From Oscillospiraceae bacterium (GTDB taxonomy: Bacteria > Bacillota > Clostridia > Saccharofermentanales > Saccharofermentanaceae): DNA of 64,000 nt. Location: contig CACYMP010000002.1 of NCBI GenBank assembly GCA_902775565.1, positions 62,001 to 126,000 on the forward strand, in the 5' to 3' direction. A program made the position numbers and the translations under genes. Below the pieces are notes generated by a model. It worked only from the letters and a program-made list of their open reading frames with translations, did no database searches and was not told the origin of the DNA. This document shows, in pieces, positions 25,529 to 34,039 of the stretch; within the stretch, counting starts at the first letter, position 1; every line of letters starts with the position of its first letter.

Positions 25529-25760
25529 AAGTGGTCTTTACGGTAACTCCTTCGAGCCTTCCGATCTTGCCGGAGAGCTCGCTCGTAAGGTCCTGCGGCG
25601 CATCGATCGCGATGCTGATTATGCTGATCCCCTTCTCTCTGTAGGGAATGCCCATACGGCCGATTATGTACTGTGCGGCATCGTGAAGAAGCGCGTTCAT
25701 CTTTTCGACGGACTCCGCGTTCTCAACGATGATGGTTATGCATGCAACTCTTGTTTCCAT
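25515..25760 (-). CDS. TM1266-type putative [FeFe]-hydrogenase system regulator
   Basis: An 81-residue ferredoxin-like (ACT/NikR C-domain-like) protein. It opens with a beta strand RVACITIIVEN and continues through HDAAQYIIGRMGIPYREKGISIISIAIDA, which matches the TM1266 family found beside hydEFG genes. No DNA-binding helix is visible, so it probably binds a ligand or partner. It sits between hypE and the second component-1-like pair, tying the operon to the [FeFe]-hydrogenase system. Confidence 0.87.
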   Translation of the reverse strand: METRVACITIIVENAESVEKMNALLHDAAQYIIGRMGIPYREKGISIISIAIDAPQDLTSELSGKIGRLEGVTVKTTYANH

Positions 25761-25771
25761 AACGGTCCTCC

Positions 25772-26776
25772 TTAGCAGATCCTCGGGAGCAGCTCGTTTC
25801 CGGGCTGCGGCAGATATGTCTTGCCTCCGATCGATGTCGTCATGACGACTCTTCCTTTATTCTCGGCTGTTACTTCTCCGATTACCGCAGCACCCTTTGC
25901 GTGCTCTGTCTGCTTCAGTGCTTCGACTACTTTGTCAGCGTACTCTGCCGGGCAGAACATTACCATCGTTCCCTCGCACGCAAGATACAAAGGCTCCAAG
26001 CCGAGCATTCCCGTAACGCCCCTTACTTCGGGCGCAACAGGGACCGCTTCGGAACTGATGTCTATTCCCACTCCCGACTGGTCGCAGATCTCGTAAAGGA
26101 CAGTGCCTACGCCGCCTCTTGTCGCATCTCTTATAACGTGCATTTCAGGGCAAACCGCGAGCACTGCTTCGACAGCGTCCCACAGGGGTGCGCAGTCACT
26201 CTTAACGTCAGCTTCAATGCCGTATTCGTCACGCGCGAGAAGGATGCATGTTCCGTGTCTTCCGACGTCGCCTGTTACGATTATCTTATCGCCGGGCTTT
26301 GCATTCGCGCCCGAAAGATTAACACCGTCAGCAATGACACCTACTCCCGCGGTGGTAATGAACACCTTGTCCACCTGGCCTTTTCCCGCGACCTTGGTGT
26401 CGCCTGCGACGATCTTTACGCCGGCCTTCCTGCAGGTCTCGCCCATTGCCTGAGCGATCTTCTCGAGATCTTCAACCGGGAAGCCTTCCTCTACGATGTA
26501 GGAGCATGTAAGATACAGAGGCTTTGCGCCCATGCACGCAAGGTCGTTTACCGTTCCGCAGATCGAGAGCTTGCCGATGTTGCCGCCGTTGAATTCCCAG
26601 GGAGATACGATAAATCCGTCTGTGGACATCGCTATCCTTCCTTCGGGCTTTGGCATTACCGCAGCGTCATCTGCTGTGAAATATTCATTTCCCAGATTCT
26701 TTTTGAAAAGCTCCGCGATAAGCTCGGAAGTCTTCCTTCCGCCGCTTCCGTGAGCAAGCGTTATTACATCACTCAT
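25772..26776 (-). CDS. hypE: HypE, carbamoyl dehydratase forming the CN ligand
   Basis: A 334-residue PurM-like ATPase. The N-terminal AHGSGGRKTSELI and the C-terminal PRIC are diagnostic of HypE; the terminal Cys receives the carbamoyl group from HypF and is dehydrated to thiocyanate. HypE then gives cyanide to iron on HypC-HypD. It overlaps hypD by four bases. All parts needed for activity appear intact. Confidence 0.95.
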   Translation of the reverse strand: MSDVITLAHGSGGRKTSELIAELFKKNLGNEYFTADDAAVMPKPEGRIAMSTDGFIVSPWEFNGGNIGKLSICGTVNDLACMGAKPLYLTCSYIVEEGFPVEDLEKIAQAMGETCRKAGVKIVAGDTKVAGKGQVDKVFITTAGVGVIADGVNLSGANAKPGDKIIVTGDVGRHGTCILLARDEYGIEADVKSDCAPLWDAVEAVLAVCPEMHVIRDATRGGVGTVLYEICDQSGVGIDISSEAVPVAPEVRGVTGMLGLEPLYLACEGTMVMFCPAEYADKVVEALKQTEHAKGAAVIGEVTAENKGRVVMTTSIGGKTYLPQPGNELLPRIC

Positions 26777-27819
26777 AAGTCACCTCCGTACATATAGAAA
26801 GCAGAGCATGCGCCTTCGTCAGAAACCATGCACGCTCCGACGGGATGGTCGGGATTGCATGCCTTTCCGAAAAGCGGGCACTGATTCGGCGTTATCTTGC
26901 CCTGCAGTACATCGCCGCATCTGCATGCGGTCTTGTATTCGGGCTTGAGATCGGGAACGCTGTATTTCTTTCTCGCATCAAATTCCGCGTATTCATCACG
27001 GAGCTGCATTCCGGACATGGGTATGACGCCTATTCCGCGCCACTCCGCATCACAGGGCTCCATAAACCTGTCGACCATAGCAACAGCTGCGGGACTTCCC
27101 TCATCCTTTACGACTCTGGGATAGCAGTTGACGAAGAAAGGTTTTCCTTCGCCGAATTTTTTCACGGCGACCGCGAGAGCCGTCAGGAGCTCGCTTCCCG
27201 TAAATCCCGCGATGACTCCCGATACGCCCTTGTCACACATGTCTTTGCATATCTGAGTTCCGGTTATCGCATGAACATGACCGGGATAAAGGAAAGCGTC
27301 GCAGCTCTTTCCCATCGCCTCGTACGCGCCGGGCATGGTCTTGTTCGCGGTAAGGATCGAAAAGTTCTTAAGGCCTGCAGTCATTGCTTTTTTGACCGCG
27401 ATGACATCAGAAGGCGTTGTCGTCTCAAAGCCGACAGACAGGAAAACGACCTGCTCTTCAGGATTTTCCTGCGCGATCTTCACGGCATCGAAAGGAGCGT
27501 AAACCACCTTGATCTTGGCGCCTTTCGCGCGTGCTCCGGCAAGTGACATCTTCGATCCGGGAACTCTTACAAGGTCACCGAAAGTCGTGATCGTGCAGCC
27601 TTTTTCGAGCGCAAGGAATACCGCCTCGTCGATAAAGCTGACGGGCGTTACGCACACGGGGCATCCCGGACCTGAGATGAGATTGATCTTCGGCGAGAGG
27701 ATCCTTCTGATGCCCTGCCTGAAGATCTCGTGCGTATGCGTGCCGCAGACTTCCATTATCCTGAAGTCAGGGCCGTCGTAATTCTCAAGAAAAGATCTTG
27801 CTTCTTCAATGGTGCTCAT
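26773..27819 (-). CDS. hypD: HypD, scaffold for Fe(CN)2CO assembly
   Basis: A 348-residue protein with the family motifs MEVCGTHTH and GPGCPVC near the N-terminus, and a C-terminal Cys cluster (CRCGD, CPLFGKAC, GAC) for a [4Fe-4S] cluster. HypD holds the iron with HypC while CN and CO are added. It overlaps hypC and hypE by four bases each. Confidence 0.96.
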   Translation of the reverse strand: MSTIEEARSFLENYDGPDFRIMEVCGTHTHEIFRQGIRRILSPKINLISGPGCPVCVTPVSFIDEAVFLALEKGCTITTFGDLVRVPGSKMSLAGARAKGAKIKVVYAPFDAVKIAQENPEEQVVFLSVGFETTTPSDVIAVKKAMTAGLKNFSILTANKTMPGAYEAMGKSCDAFLYPGHVHAITGTQICKDMCDKGVSGVIAGFTGSELLTALAVAVKKFGEGKPFFVNCYPRVVKDEGSPAAVAMVDRFMEPCDAEWRGIGVIPMSGMQLRDEYAEFDARKKYSVPDLKPEYKTACRCGDVLQGKITPNQCPLFGKACNPDHPVGACMVSDEGACSAFYMYGGDL

Positions 27820-28028
27820 TTGAGATACTCCTCATTAAGCTTGTCGGTCTCGTTCTTATCGTCGTCAGTGATCTTTGCGATGGCCGCACCTGCGTGTACC
27901 ATTACGTATTCGCCGGGCTCCAAGTCATCTAAGAGCTCTGCCGATACTTCGCGCTTTGCGCCTGAAGCGTCAACGATCGCGACGCCGTCTTTAACGCTTA
28001 TTACCTTTGCTGATAAACCAACACACAT
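27816..28028 (-). CDS. hypC: HypC, iron-carrying chaperone
   Basis: A 70-residue OB-fold protein beginning MCVG. Cys2 is the iron ligand, and a VHAGAAI stretch supplies the conserved His region. It forms a complex with HypD. It begins two bases after hypF. The C-terminal ten or so residues are charged. In [NiFe]-hydrogenase systems HypC delivers the Fe unit to the large subunit; none is present here, so the recipient is open. Confidence 0.94.
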   Translation of the reverse strand: MCVGLSAKVISVKDGVAIVDASGAKREVSAELLDDLEPGEYVMVHAGAAIAKITDDDKNETDKLNEEYLK

Positions 28029-28030
28029 CT

Positions 28031-30307
28031 TTATTTTCCTCCGTCCTTTAATTTATTCATTCCGTAAAACGCCTGACCGATGCTGATTCCGCCGTCGTTC
28101 GGCGGGATCAGGCTGTGGATCAGGACCTTGAATCCTCTGTTCTCCAATGCTTTCTTCGTGATATCCAGAAGCAGCGTATTTTGGTAGCATCCGCCGCTTA
28201 AGCAGGCGGTCCTGACCGTTCCCGCATTCGCCGATGCGAACTCAGCGGCAGCCTCGCCCAAAAGTCTGTGGAACCTGTATGCGAGCTCTCTGGGGTCTTC
28301 ACCCGCAAGACGCCTTATCACGAGATCCCTGACTATCTTGCCGGTCTCTATGTATTCACCCGTGAGCTCGTAATCGCATGCGCAGACGTGGTTATCGCAC
28401 CTCATCGCTTCGAACATCAGCGCGGTCGAAGCCTCGCCTTCAAATGTGTTCTCGTACTTGATCCCGAGTATCGCGGACACGGCATCGAAAAGCCTTCCGG
28501 CAGATGTCGATACGACCGAGTTGAGCTTTCCGTCGTGCATCGCTTTATATGTCTTAAATGTTCCGTTTCTGATAAGGCCGAGCCTGTCTGCCGCTTCCTC
28601 CGCCCTGCTTCCGAAAATGTCTATCAGCATCGACACGGCGATCCTCCAGCCCTCCTTCGAGGCAATATCTCCGCCCGTCTGCAGGAACGGCCTGATCGAT
28701 CCGAGTCTCGTAAACCACGAAGGACTGCACTTGAGCACTTCGCCGCCCCAGATCGTGCCGTCCGTACCATATCCCGTTCCGTCGAAAGAGATGCCTATGC
28801 ATTCGCCGTGGTAATCGTTTTCGGCCATGCACGAAAGGATGTGCGCATAGTGGTGCTGGACTCTTTCCAGAGGGAGTCCCGACTCTTCAGCTGCAAGAGA
28901 GGAATTGTATGAAGGATGCAGGTCGCAGACCGCAAGCTCAGGCTTGGTCTCCAGAAGAGTTTCCATCCTATCAACAGATTCGGTGAGCACATCCTTGCCT
29001 CTTAAGTCGGTGAGATCTCCGATGTAAGAAGACGGATAGAAAAGGTTATTCACACCGATGCAGAAGGTGTTCTTGAGCTCTCCGCCGTATGCGATGACAG
29101 AGCCCTTTAAGTCTTCGCTCATCATGTAAGGGAGCGGTGCGTAGCCTCTCGAGCGCCTGACCATATAGGGTTTTCCGTTGTAGAAATCCATGACCGAATC
29201 GTCCGCCCTGATCCTTATCTTTCTGTTGTGGGTAAGGATGCAGTCGCAGAAACCCGCGATCTCACGGAGCGCATCCTCATCGTCGCGGCAGATCGGAAGA
29301 CCCGAGATATTGCCGCTCGTCATTACGAGAGTATCAGGCATTTCAATGCCGTCATCGTAATCGAAAAGAAGGCTCTGCAAAGGTGCATAAGGCAGCATGA
29401 CGCCGAGCTTGGGATTGCCCGGAGCAACGCTTCTTGCAAGAGTCGAACCGTCTTTTCGGGGGAGCAGGATAATGGGCTTCTGATGGCCTTTTAAGATCTC
29501 TTCCTGAAGAGGTATCGTCTCGCACTGGGCTTTGACGGATTCGATGTTTCTCATCATGACGGCAAACGGTTTTGCCGGACGGTGCTTCAATTCACGCAGC
29601 CTTCTGACCGCATCCTCATCGTACGCGTTGCATGCGATATGGAAGCCTCCGATGCCCTTTATTGCGACAATGCCGCCCTCTGACAGGAGCTTTCTCGTAT
29701 GGACTATCGCGTCACGTCCGCGGCGGTTTTCCGGGTCATTCAGGATGAATACTTCCGGTCCGCAGTCGTTGCAGCAGACGGGCTGCGCGTCATATCTTCT
29801 CGTTGCGGGATCTTCATATTCCGCGGCACACTTTTCGCACATCGGGAATTCCTTCATCGACGTTCTTTCGCGGTCATAGGGAAGGCTGTCCAGGATCGTC
29901 AGCCTCGGGCCGCAGCACGTGCAGTTGATGAACGGATGCAGGTATCTTCTGTTCTTCTTGTCGTAGAGTTCTTCCAGACACTCGTCGCAGACTGCAATGT
30001 CCGGCGAAATGAATATCTCGCCTGATGTTTTCCCGCTCTCGATGATCTCAAAACTGCCGTAAATAGGCGCGTCATCGAGCGTTCTGTTATCTATCTTCAA
30101 GATCGCCGCGCGCTTCGGAGGCTCTTCTTCTATGAGCCTTACAAACTCGTCGACCTTCTTCTCATCGCCCTGAGCAAAGATCTCTACGTAAGGTCCAAGA
30201 TTCGCGACGGTTCCGGTGACTCCGCAGGCAGTCGCATGGCGCGCGACTACTGGGCGCATTCCTACGCCCTGGACTATGCCGTAAACCTTAAGCCTTACCG
30301 TCTTCAT
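28031..30307 (-). CDS. hypF: HypF, carbamoyltransferase for CN ligand synthesis
   Basis: A 758-residue protein with all four HypF parts: acylphosphatase domain (VYGIVQGVGMRP, 1-90), zinc fingers (CDEC...CTCC and CEKC...CNDC, about 110-185), a YrdC-like domain (about 200-390) and a Kae1-like carbamoyltransferase domain with the HHYAH metal site. It transfers carbamoyl from carbamoyl phosphate to the C-terminal Cys of HypE. The gene abuts the short component-1-like subunit with no gap. Confidence 0.96.
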   Translation of the reverse strand: MKTVRLKVYGIVQGVGMRPVVARHATACGVTGTVANLGPYVEIFAQGDEKKVDEFVRLIEEEPPKRAAILKIDNRTLDDAPIYGSFEIIESGKTSGEIFISPDIAVCDECLEELYDKKNRRYLHPFINCTCCGPRLTILDSLPYDRERTSMKEFPMCEKCAAEYEDPATRRYDAQPVCCNDCGPEVFILNDPENRRGRDAIVHTRKLLSEGGIVAIKGIGGFHIACNAYDEDAVRRLRELKHRPAKPFAVMMRNIESVKAQCETIPLQEEILKGHQKPIILLPRKDGSTLARSVAPGNPKLGVMLPYAPLQSLLFDYDDGIEMPDTLVMTSGNISGLPICRDDEDALREIAGFCDCILTHNRKIRIRADDSVMDFYNGKPYMVRRSRGYAPLPYMMSEDLKGSVIAYGGELKNTFCIGVNNLFYPSSYIGDLTDLRGKDVLTESVDRMETLLETKPELAVCDLHPSYNSSLAAEESGLPLERVQHHYAHILSCMAENDYHGECIGISFDGTGYGTDGTIWGGEVLKCSPSWFTRLGSIRPFLQTGGDIASKEGWRIAVSMLIDIFGSRAEEAADRLGLIRNGTFKTYKAMHDGKLNSVVSTSAGRLFDAVSAILGIKYENTFEGEASTALMFEAMRCDNHVCACDYELTGEYIETGKIVRDLVIRRLAGEDPRELAYRFHRLLGEAAAEFASANAGTVRTACLSGGCYQNTLLLDITKKALENRGFKVLIHSLIPPNDGGISIGQAFYGMNKLKDGGK

Positions 30308-31237
30308 TTATCTTCTCCCGCTCAATGCAAAGAAAGGCGCATCGATCCATTTTCCGTTAAAGCCTTCAGCCAGAGGCTTGAGGCACTCGTCAGCGACGAT
30401 CACGTCATAGCCGCCTTTTAAGACGAGCTCAGTAAACTCGTCTTCTTCGGTGATCTTCCTGTCGCCGGCTTCTTTTATCTCATCGTGGAGGGTAAAGAAA
30501 GCCACGATATCGCAATCAACGCCCTTGTCCCTTAATGTCTTTCCGAAAACCTCGTCGTGGCAGACTAAGACCTTTCCCGAAGGAATGCTGCCCGCCATAT
30601 CTGCTGCGATACTGCTGAATATCTCATAAGGCCTGCCCAAAAGCTTCGCGGCCTCGATGCCCGATGCTGAAGCAGCGGTGATCTTTGTCTTTTCACCGAT
30701 GTTCTTATAGTCATCCAAAGTGTTGTCTTCAAAGCCGTTTCCGAACGTCAGCGGGGTCTTGCCGAGGACTATCTTTTCGAGGCTGCCGCCTTCCATAGAG
30801 AACGTCTCGAAAAGAGCCTTATACGCGCGTGCCTCACCTTCGTCGTAAAGCTGCATTCCGTCAGTCGGAATGGCGAGCACCGGGATGGAAGTCTCCTTTT
30901 CGATCATGCGCTTTAGTGCCTTGTAATCGGTCGCGATCGTTGCGGGAACGGGCGTTCCGATCAGCGCCACGAAAGAAGCGTCTATCCGCTCGCACGCATT
31001 TGCTATCTTGGAGACCAGGAGCTTGTCGCGGCCCAATATCGCATCCATATCGCGAAGGCCGGCAGAGAAAACAGCCGAGCGCACATCATGCCATCTGGGC
31101 TCGTCAAAGCCGCAGATGTTGCCCGTGCAGCCGCCCGCGTCGATTATGACGGTCATGCCGCCGAGGCTGTAGAGGACGGATACCGCGCCTGACTGGTCAG
31201 GTGCAAACGGTGTTAATACTTTCCGCAAACCCTTCAT
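30308..31237 (-). CDS. Nitrogenase component-1-like protein, short subunit of pair 1
   Basis: A 309-residue component-1-like protein. The early cysteines are Cys37 and Cys42 (IIDAGGCTGNICGFDEPRW); Cys37 aligns with Cys37 of the 347-residue protein of pair 2. Its shortness suggests only the three-domain core is kept. It overlaps its longer partner by four bases (ATGA). Confidence 0.84.
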   Translation of the reverse strand: MKGLRKVLTPFAPDQSGAVSVLYSLGGMTVIIDAGGCTGNICGFDEPRWHDVRSAVFSAGLRDMDAILGRDKLLVSKIANACERIDASFVALIGTPVPATIATDYKALKRMIEKETSIPVLAIPTDGMQLYDEGEARAYKALFETFSMEGGSLEKIVLGKTPLTFGNGFEDNTLDDYKNIGEKTKITAASASGIEAAKLLGRPYEIFSSIAADMAGSIPSGKVLVCHDEVFGKTLRDKGVDCDIVAFFTLHDEIKEAGDRKITEEDEFTELVLKGGYDVIVADECLKPLAEGFNGKWIDAPFFALSGRR

Positions 31238-32544
31238 GCGCGTACCTCCTTCATGGTCCTGTTAATCTCGTTCATCAGTGCCGTGATGCCCTGGAAACCG
31301 AACGGCTGGACATCGCTGTTCCATGCGATATTCGGTATTTCCGGGCAATAGAAAGCCGCGTCCTTGCCAAGGCTGATGTCCGCAGGCGAAGACGATACGT
31401 CGTAGTAGAGCATCGTCGGATCCATATTGCAGAACACCTTGGTGTCAGGCGAGATCTCTGCAAGCTTGCTTATGTATTTGAACTTTTCGGGCGAGAGTGT
31501 CGCATAGATCTCATCGACTCCGAAACCGTACCTTACGAGCGAGAGCGCCAGCTCGAACGGATCCGCGTTAAGGCACTCGCCGATATTGAATACCAGATCC
31601 GGGAAGGCATCTTTCAGCGAACCGACCGCTTCCTGAGCCTTAACTTCCTCAGCTGAAACGTCAGCCTTGATCCCGACCGCGTTCGCAAACGAACGGTACT
31701 GGAGTGCATTCCTGTCCACGTCGTGGACTCTCGTAAGTTCGATGTAAGGGATGCCCAGGCGGTTGCTCATATCGAGCGCTGCTGCCCTGGCTTCGGGGTT
31801 TGTAACAATGTTAAAGTTAGCGGATGCCATCTTGAGGAACTCTTCGTAAGTGCCGCATGTGGAGATCTGGCGTATGTTCTTCACGCCGGCATCGAAAAGC
31901 ATTTTCTGCAGCTCGCCTTCCTCAAGCGGAGCGAAATTACCGATGATGTTTACGCTCCTGGGATCCTTTTCCATGGGTTCGAGCAGAGAATACAGTGTCT
32001 GTCTGACATGGACCATAGGAGGTCTTCTGCCTTCTCTCGTGAGCGCGTACATGTAGCAGGGGCGCACTCTCGTCCCGTCATCCAGAGCCCTCTCGCACGC
32101 AGAGCAAACCCTCTCCATATCGGTCCCCAGAAGGGCGTCAACGCATGTGATGCATATCATGACAACCTTGGGCTTTTTGCCGTTCTTATCAAGGAATGAC
32201 ACTACTTCGCTGACAGCATCGGGGATCCTCTTAAGGTGCCTTCCGGTCACGAGGTCCGTCTCGTCCATCATGAGGTAGAAAAATCTGTCCTTATATTGGG
32301 GCATCGAGCTTACGATCGATGTGTTCCTGCCACAGCAGCCGGGTGAGACAATGAGCATGACCGACTCGGGAACGGCAAGACCTGCCCTCTTTACGCCGAA
32401 TCCTTCAGCACCCGGAGAGTTATACGCAAGCGTCGCGGGCGAACTGTAGACCAAGCCCTGTCCGCTTAGGAGTTCAGCCGGAATGTTGTCCTTTCCGAGC
32501 TTTGCTATCTCCGATACCGTGTATCTGACTGCTTTCTTCTGCAT
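31234..32544 (-). CDS. Nitrogenase component-1-like protein, long subunit of pair 1
   Basis: A 436-residue component-1-like protein. Cys70/Cys71 (VSPGCCG) and Cys131/Cys134 (ICITCVDALLGTD) match the positions of NifD/NifK cluster ligands; Cys147 and Cys150 follow. A GTD replaces the usual GDD. GAGGG precedes the ATG, which is three bases after the NifH-like gene. Together with the short partner it would form the component reduced by the NifH-like ATPase. Families such as ChlNB/BchNB, CfbD, NflD and methylthio-alkane reductase share the fold; I cannot place it in any of these. Confidence 0.84.
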   Translation of the reverse strand: MQKKAVRYTVSEIAKLGKDNIPAELLSGQGLVYSSPATLAYNSPGAEGFGVKRAGLAVPESVMLIVSPGCCGRNTSIVSSMPQYKDRFFYLMMDETDLVTGRHLKRIPDAVSEVVSFLDKNGKKPKVVMICITCVDALLGTDMERVCSACERALDDGTRVRPCYMYALTREGRRPPMVHVRQTLYSLLEPMEKDPRSVNIIGNFAPLEEGELQKMLFDAGVKNIRQISTCGTYEEFLKMASANFNIVTNPEARAAALDMSNRLGIPYIELTRVHDVDRNALQYRSFANAVGIKADVSAEEVKAQEAVGSLKDAFPDLVFNIGECLNADPFELALSLVRYGFGVDEIYATLSPEKFKYISKLAEISPDTKVFCNMDPTMLYYDVSSSPADISLGKDAAFYCPEIPNIAWNSDVQPFGFQGITALMNEINRTMKEVRA

Positions 32545-32547
32545 CTT

Positions 32548-33297
32548 TTAACCCTCGCCGAGCAGCTTTCGGGCAAGCTCAATGAACCTCTTGGAAGCCT
32601 CGCAGTCAGGCCTTCCCTCGACCGCGGTGTGTCCCATATCCTCGCACTCGTTGATATCATCTGATCTGGGGATCTCGGCTATGACGTCAATGCCGTGTTC
32701 CTTGGCAAACGCATAGACCTTCTCTGTCTCGCCGGGCACGTTCCTGTGATTTAAGATCACACCTCCGACATGCGCATAACCCCTGTCCTCGAAATTCTTT
32801 ACCGCCTGGCAGATATTGTTTGCCGCGTAGAGTGCCATCTTTTCGCCCGAGGTGACGATAAGGACCTGCTCTGCATATCCTTCCCTGATGGGCGCGGCAA
32901 AGCCTCCGCATACAACGTCTCCTAATACGTCATACAGAACCACGTCAGGCTTTCTCTTCTCGAAAAGCTCGAGCTCGTCGAGCAGATTAAATGTAGCGAT
33001 GATGCCTCTTCCCGCGCACCCCAGGCCGGGTGTGGGGCCGCCCGTCTCGATGCAGAGTATCCCGCCAAAGCCTTCAGCGGAGATCTCTTCGGAAGAAGCC
33101 GGTTCGCCGCCTTCCCTCAATATCTCGATAACGGGTTTTAAGGGCTTTCCGCCCAGAAGATTTATCGTTGAATCAGCCTTGGGATCGCAGCCGATCTGGA
33201 TAACGCTCTTGCCGAGCGTCGCGAAAGCGGCTGCAAGGTTTGAAGTCACGGTGGATTTGCCTATTCCGCCTTTGCCGTAAACTGCGATCTTAAGCAT
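32548..33297 (-). CDS. NifH-like ATP-dependent iron-protein reductase
   Basis: A 249-residue protein with every NifH hallmark: P-loop GKGGIGKST (8-16), CDPKADST (37-44), GLGCAGRG with Cys94 and [11 protein letters not shown] with Cys130. The two Cys hold one [4Fe-4S] cluster between two subunits. It is somewhat shorter than NifH (about 290). It would transfer electrons to one or both component-1-like pairs at the cost of ATP. AAGGAG lies before the ATG. First gene of the 12-gene operon. Confidence 0.95.
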   Translation of the reverse strand: MLKIAVYGKGGIGKSTVTSNLAAAFATLGKSVIQIGCDPKADSTINLLGGKPLKPVIEILREGGEPASSEEISAEGFGGILCIETGGPTPGLGCAGRGIIATFNLLDELELFEKRKPDVVLYDVLGDVVCGGFAAPIREGYAEQVLIVTSGEKMALYAANNICQAVKNFEDRGYAHVGGVILNHRNVPGETEKVYAFAKEHGIDVIAEIPRSDDINECEDMGHTAVEGRPDCEASKRFIELARKLLGEG

Positions 33298-33419
33298 AAA
33301 AATTCTCCTTTGCCCATGACGGACGCAGGAGTGCCTAAAGAACCTCTTATCGAAAGTTATTTACGACTATTCCCGCTCGGAAAACACCTTGCCGTCAGAG
33401 TCTTCTTTTATCTGTTCTC

Positions 33420-33448
33420 ATTCTAATGTGCGCGCGTATTAGTGTCAA
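33420..33448 (-). promoter_or_regulatory. Promoter of the nifH-like/hyp/hydF operon
   Basis: On the minus strand TTGACA (33448-33443), exactly 17 bp, then TAGAAT (33425-33420). This leaves a leader of about 115 bases before the NifH-like start. No clear operator dyad or riboswitch is seen in the leader. Confidence 0.85.
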
Positions 33449-33550
33449 ACGGTTCCCGGCATTTGTCGGAAATGAGCTCAAAAACATCACGAAACCGTAT
33501 CACGGATAGAGCCCCACCATGTCAAAACAGTGATTTTTTTATGCTTTTCG

Positions 33551-33606
33551 TTGCAAAACTAAAATTTATTGATAAAATCATTTCGGTTGGAGACATAATT
33601 CCAACC
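33551..33606 (+). promoter_or_regulatory. Promoter and leader hairpin of the small membrane protein gene
   Basis: TTGCAA (33551-33556), a 16-bp spacer and TAAAAT (33573-33578). GGTTGG (33585-33590) pairs with CCAACC (33601-33606) in the leader. The 330-bp gap holds this promoter and the divergent operon promoter, nothing else that I can see. Confidence 0.68.
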
Positions 33607-33629
33607 TGCATTTTAAGGAGGATTTATAT

Positions 33630-33887
33630 ATGCCAGGAAAAACACAGGGAATCGTAAGTATGGTATGCGGACTTGTTTCCATCTTCGGAAGCTATTCTTT
33701 CGGTGTTACCATCGCTGTTGCTATCGTTGGTCTCGTTATGAGCAAGAAGGCTACAGAAGCTGGTTATCAGGGAACACCCGTTAAGGTTGGTAAGATCACA
33801 TCCATCATCGGTCTGATCCTTTCGATCATCATGCTCGTTGTTGGTATCGCTCTCGCAGTAGCCGGTGCAGCTCTTCAGAGCAGATAA
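33630..33887 (+). CDS. Small DUF4190-like membrane protein
   Basis: An 85-residue protein with two hydrophobic helices (about 8-36 and 53-80) separated by a short basic loop (KKATEAGYQGTPVKVGK). This is the layout of small DUF4190-type proteins. AAGGAGG precedes the ATG at the best distance, and a strong terminator follows, so expression is likely high. No function can be assigned. Confidence 0.78.
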   Translation: MPGKTQGIVSMVCGLVSIFGSYSFGVTIAVAIVGLVMSKKATEAGYQGTPVKVGKITSIIGLILSIIMLVVGIALAVAGAALQSR

Positions 33888-33917
33888 TCTGAAAGAAGAT
33901 AAAAATCCAACAAAGTA

Positions 33918-33951
33918 CCCCGAAAGTCACGCACTTTCGGGGTGCTTTTTT
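33918..33951 (+). terminator. Terminator of the small membrane protein gene
   Basis: CCCCGAAAGT (33918-33927) pairs with ACTTTCGGGG (33933-33942), five-base loop, then TGCTTTTTT. Confidence 0.93.
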
Positions 33952-33998
33952 ATTATATTTTTTTATGCGATTGTTAAACTATTTGCAGTAACTAACTG

Positions 33999-34004
33999 TA
34001 TAAT
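33999..34004 (+). promoter_or_regulatory. -10 box before the LTA-synthase-like gene
   Basis: TATAAT 35 bases before the ATG. No well-spaced -35 box. Confidence 0.4.
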
Positions 34005-34039
34005 TACTTTGTTAGTGACATATAAGGGGTTTTTTACTG

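Noticed and set aside
21989-33297. Ordinary [NiFe]-hydrogenase maturation cluster
   Set aside because: hypA, hypB, a maturation protease and hydrogenase subunits are all absent, and nitrogenase-like genes and hydF are interleaved with the hyp genes.
23190-33297. Genuine nitrogen-fixation operon
   Set aside because: Component-1-like subunits are short, lack the full P-cluster and FeMo-cofactor ligand pattern, and nifB, nifE/nifN by homology, and nifV are not present.
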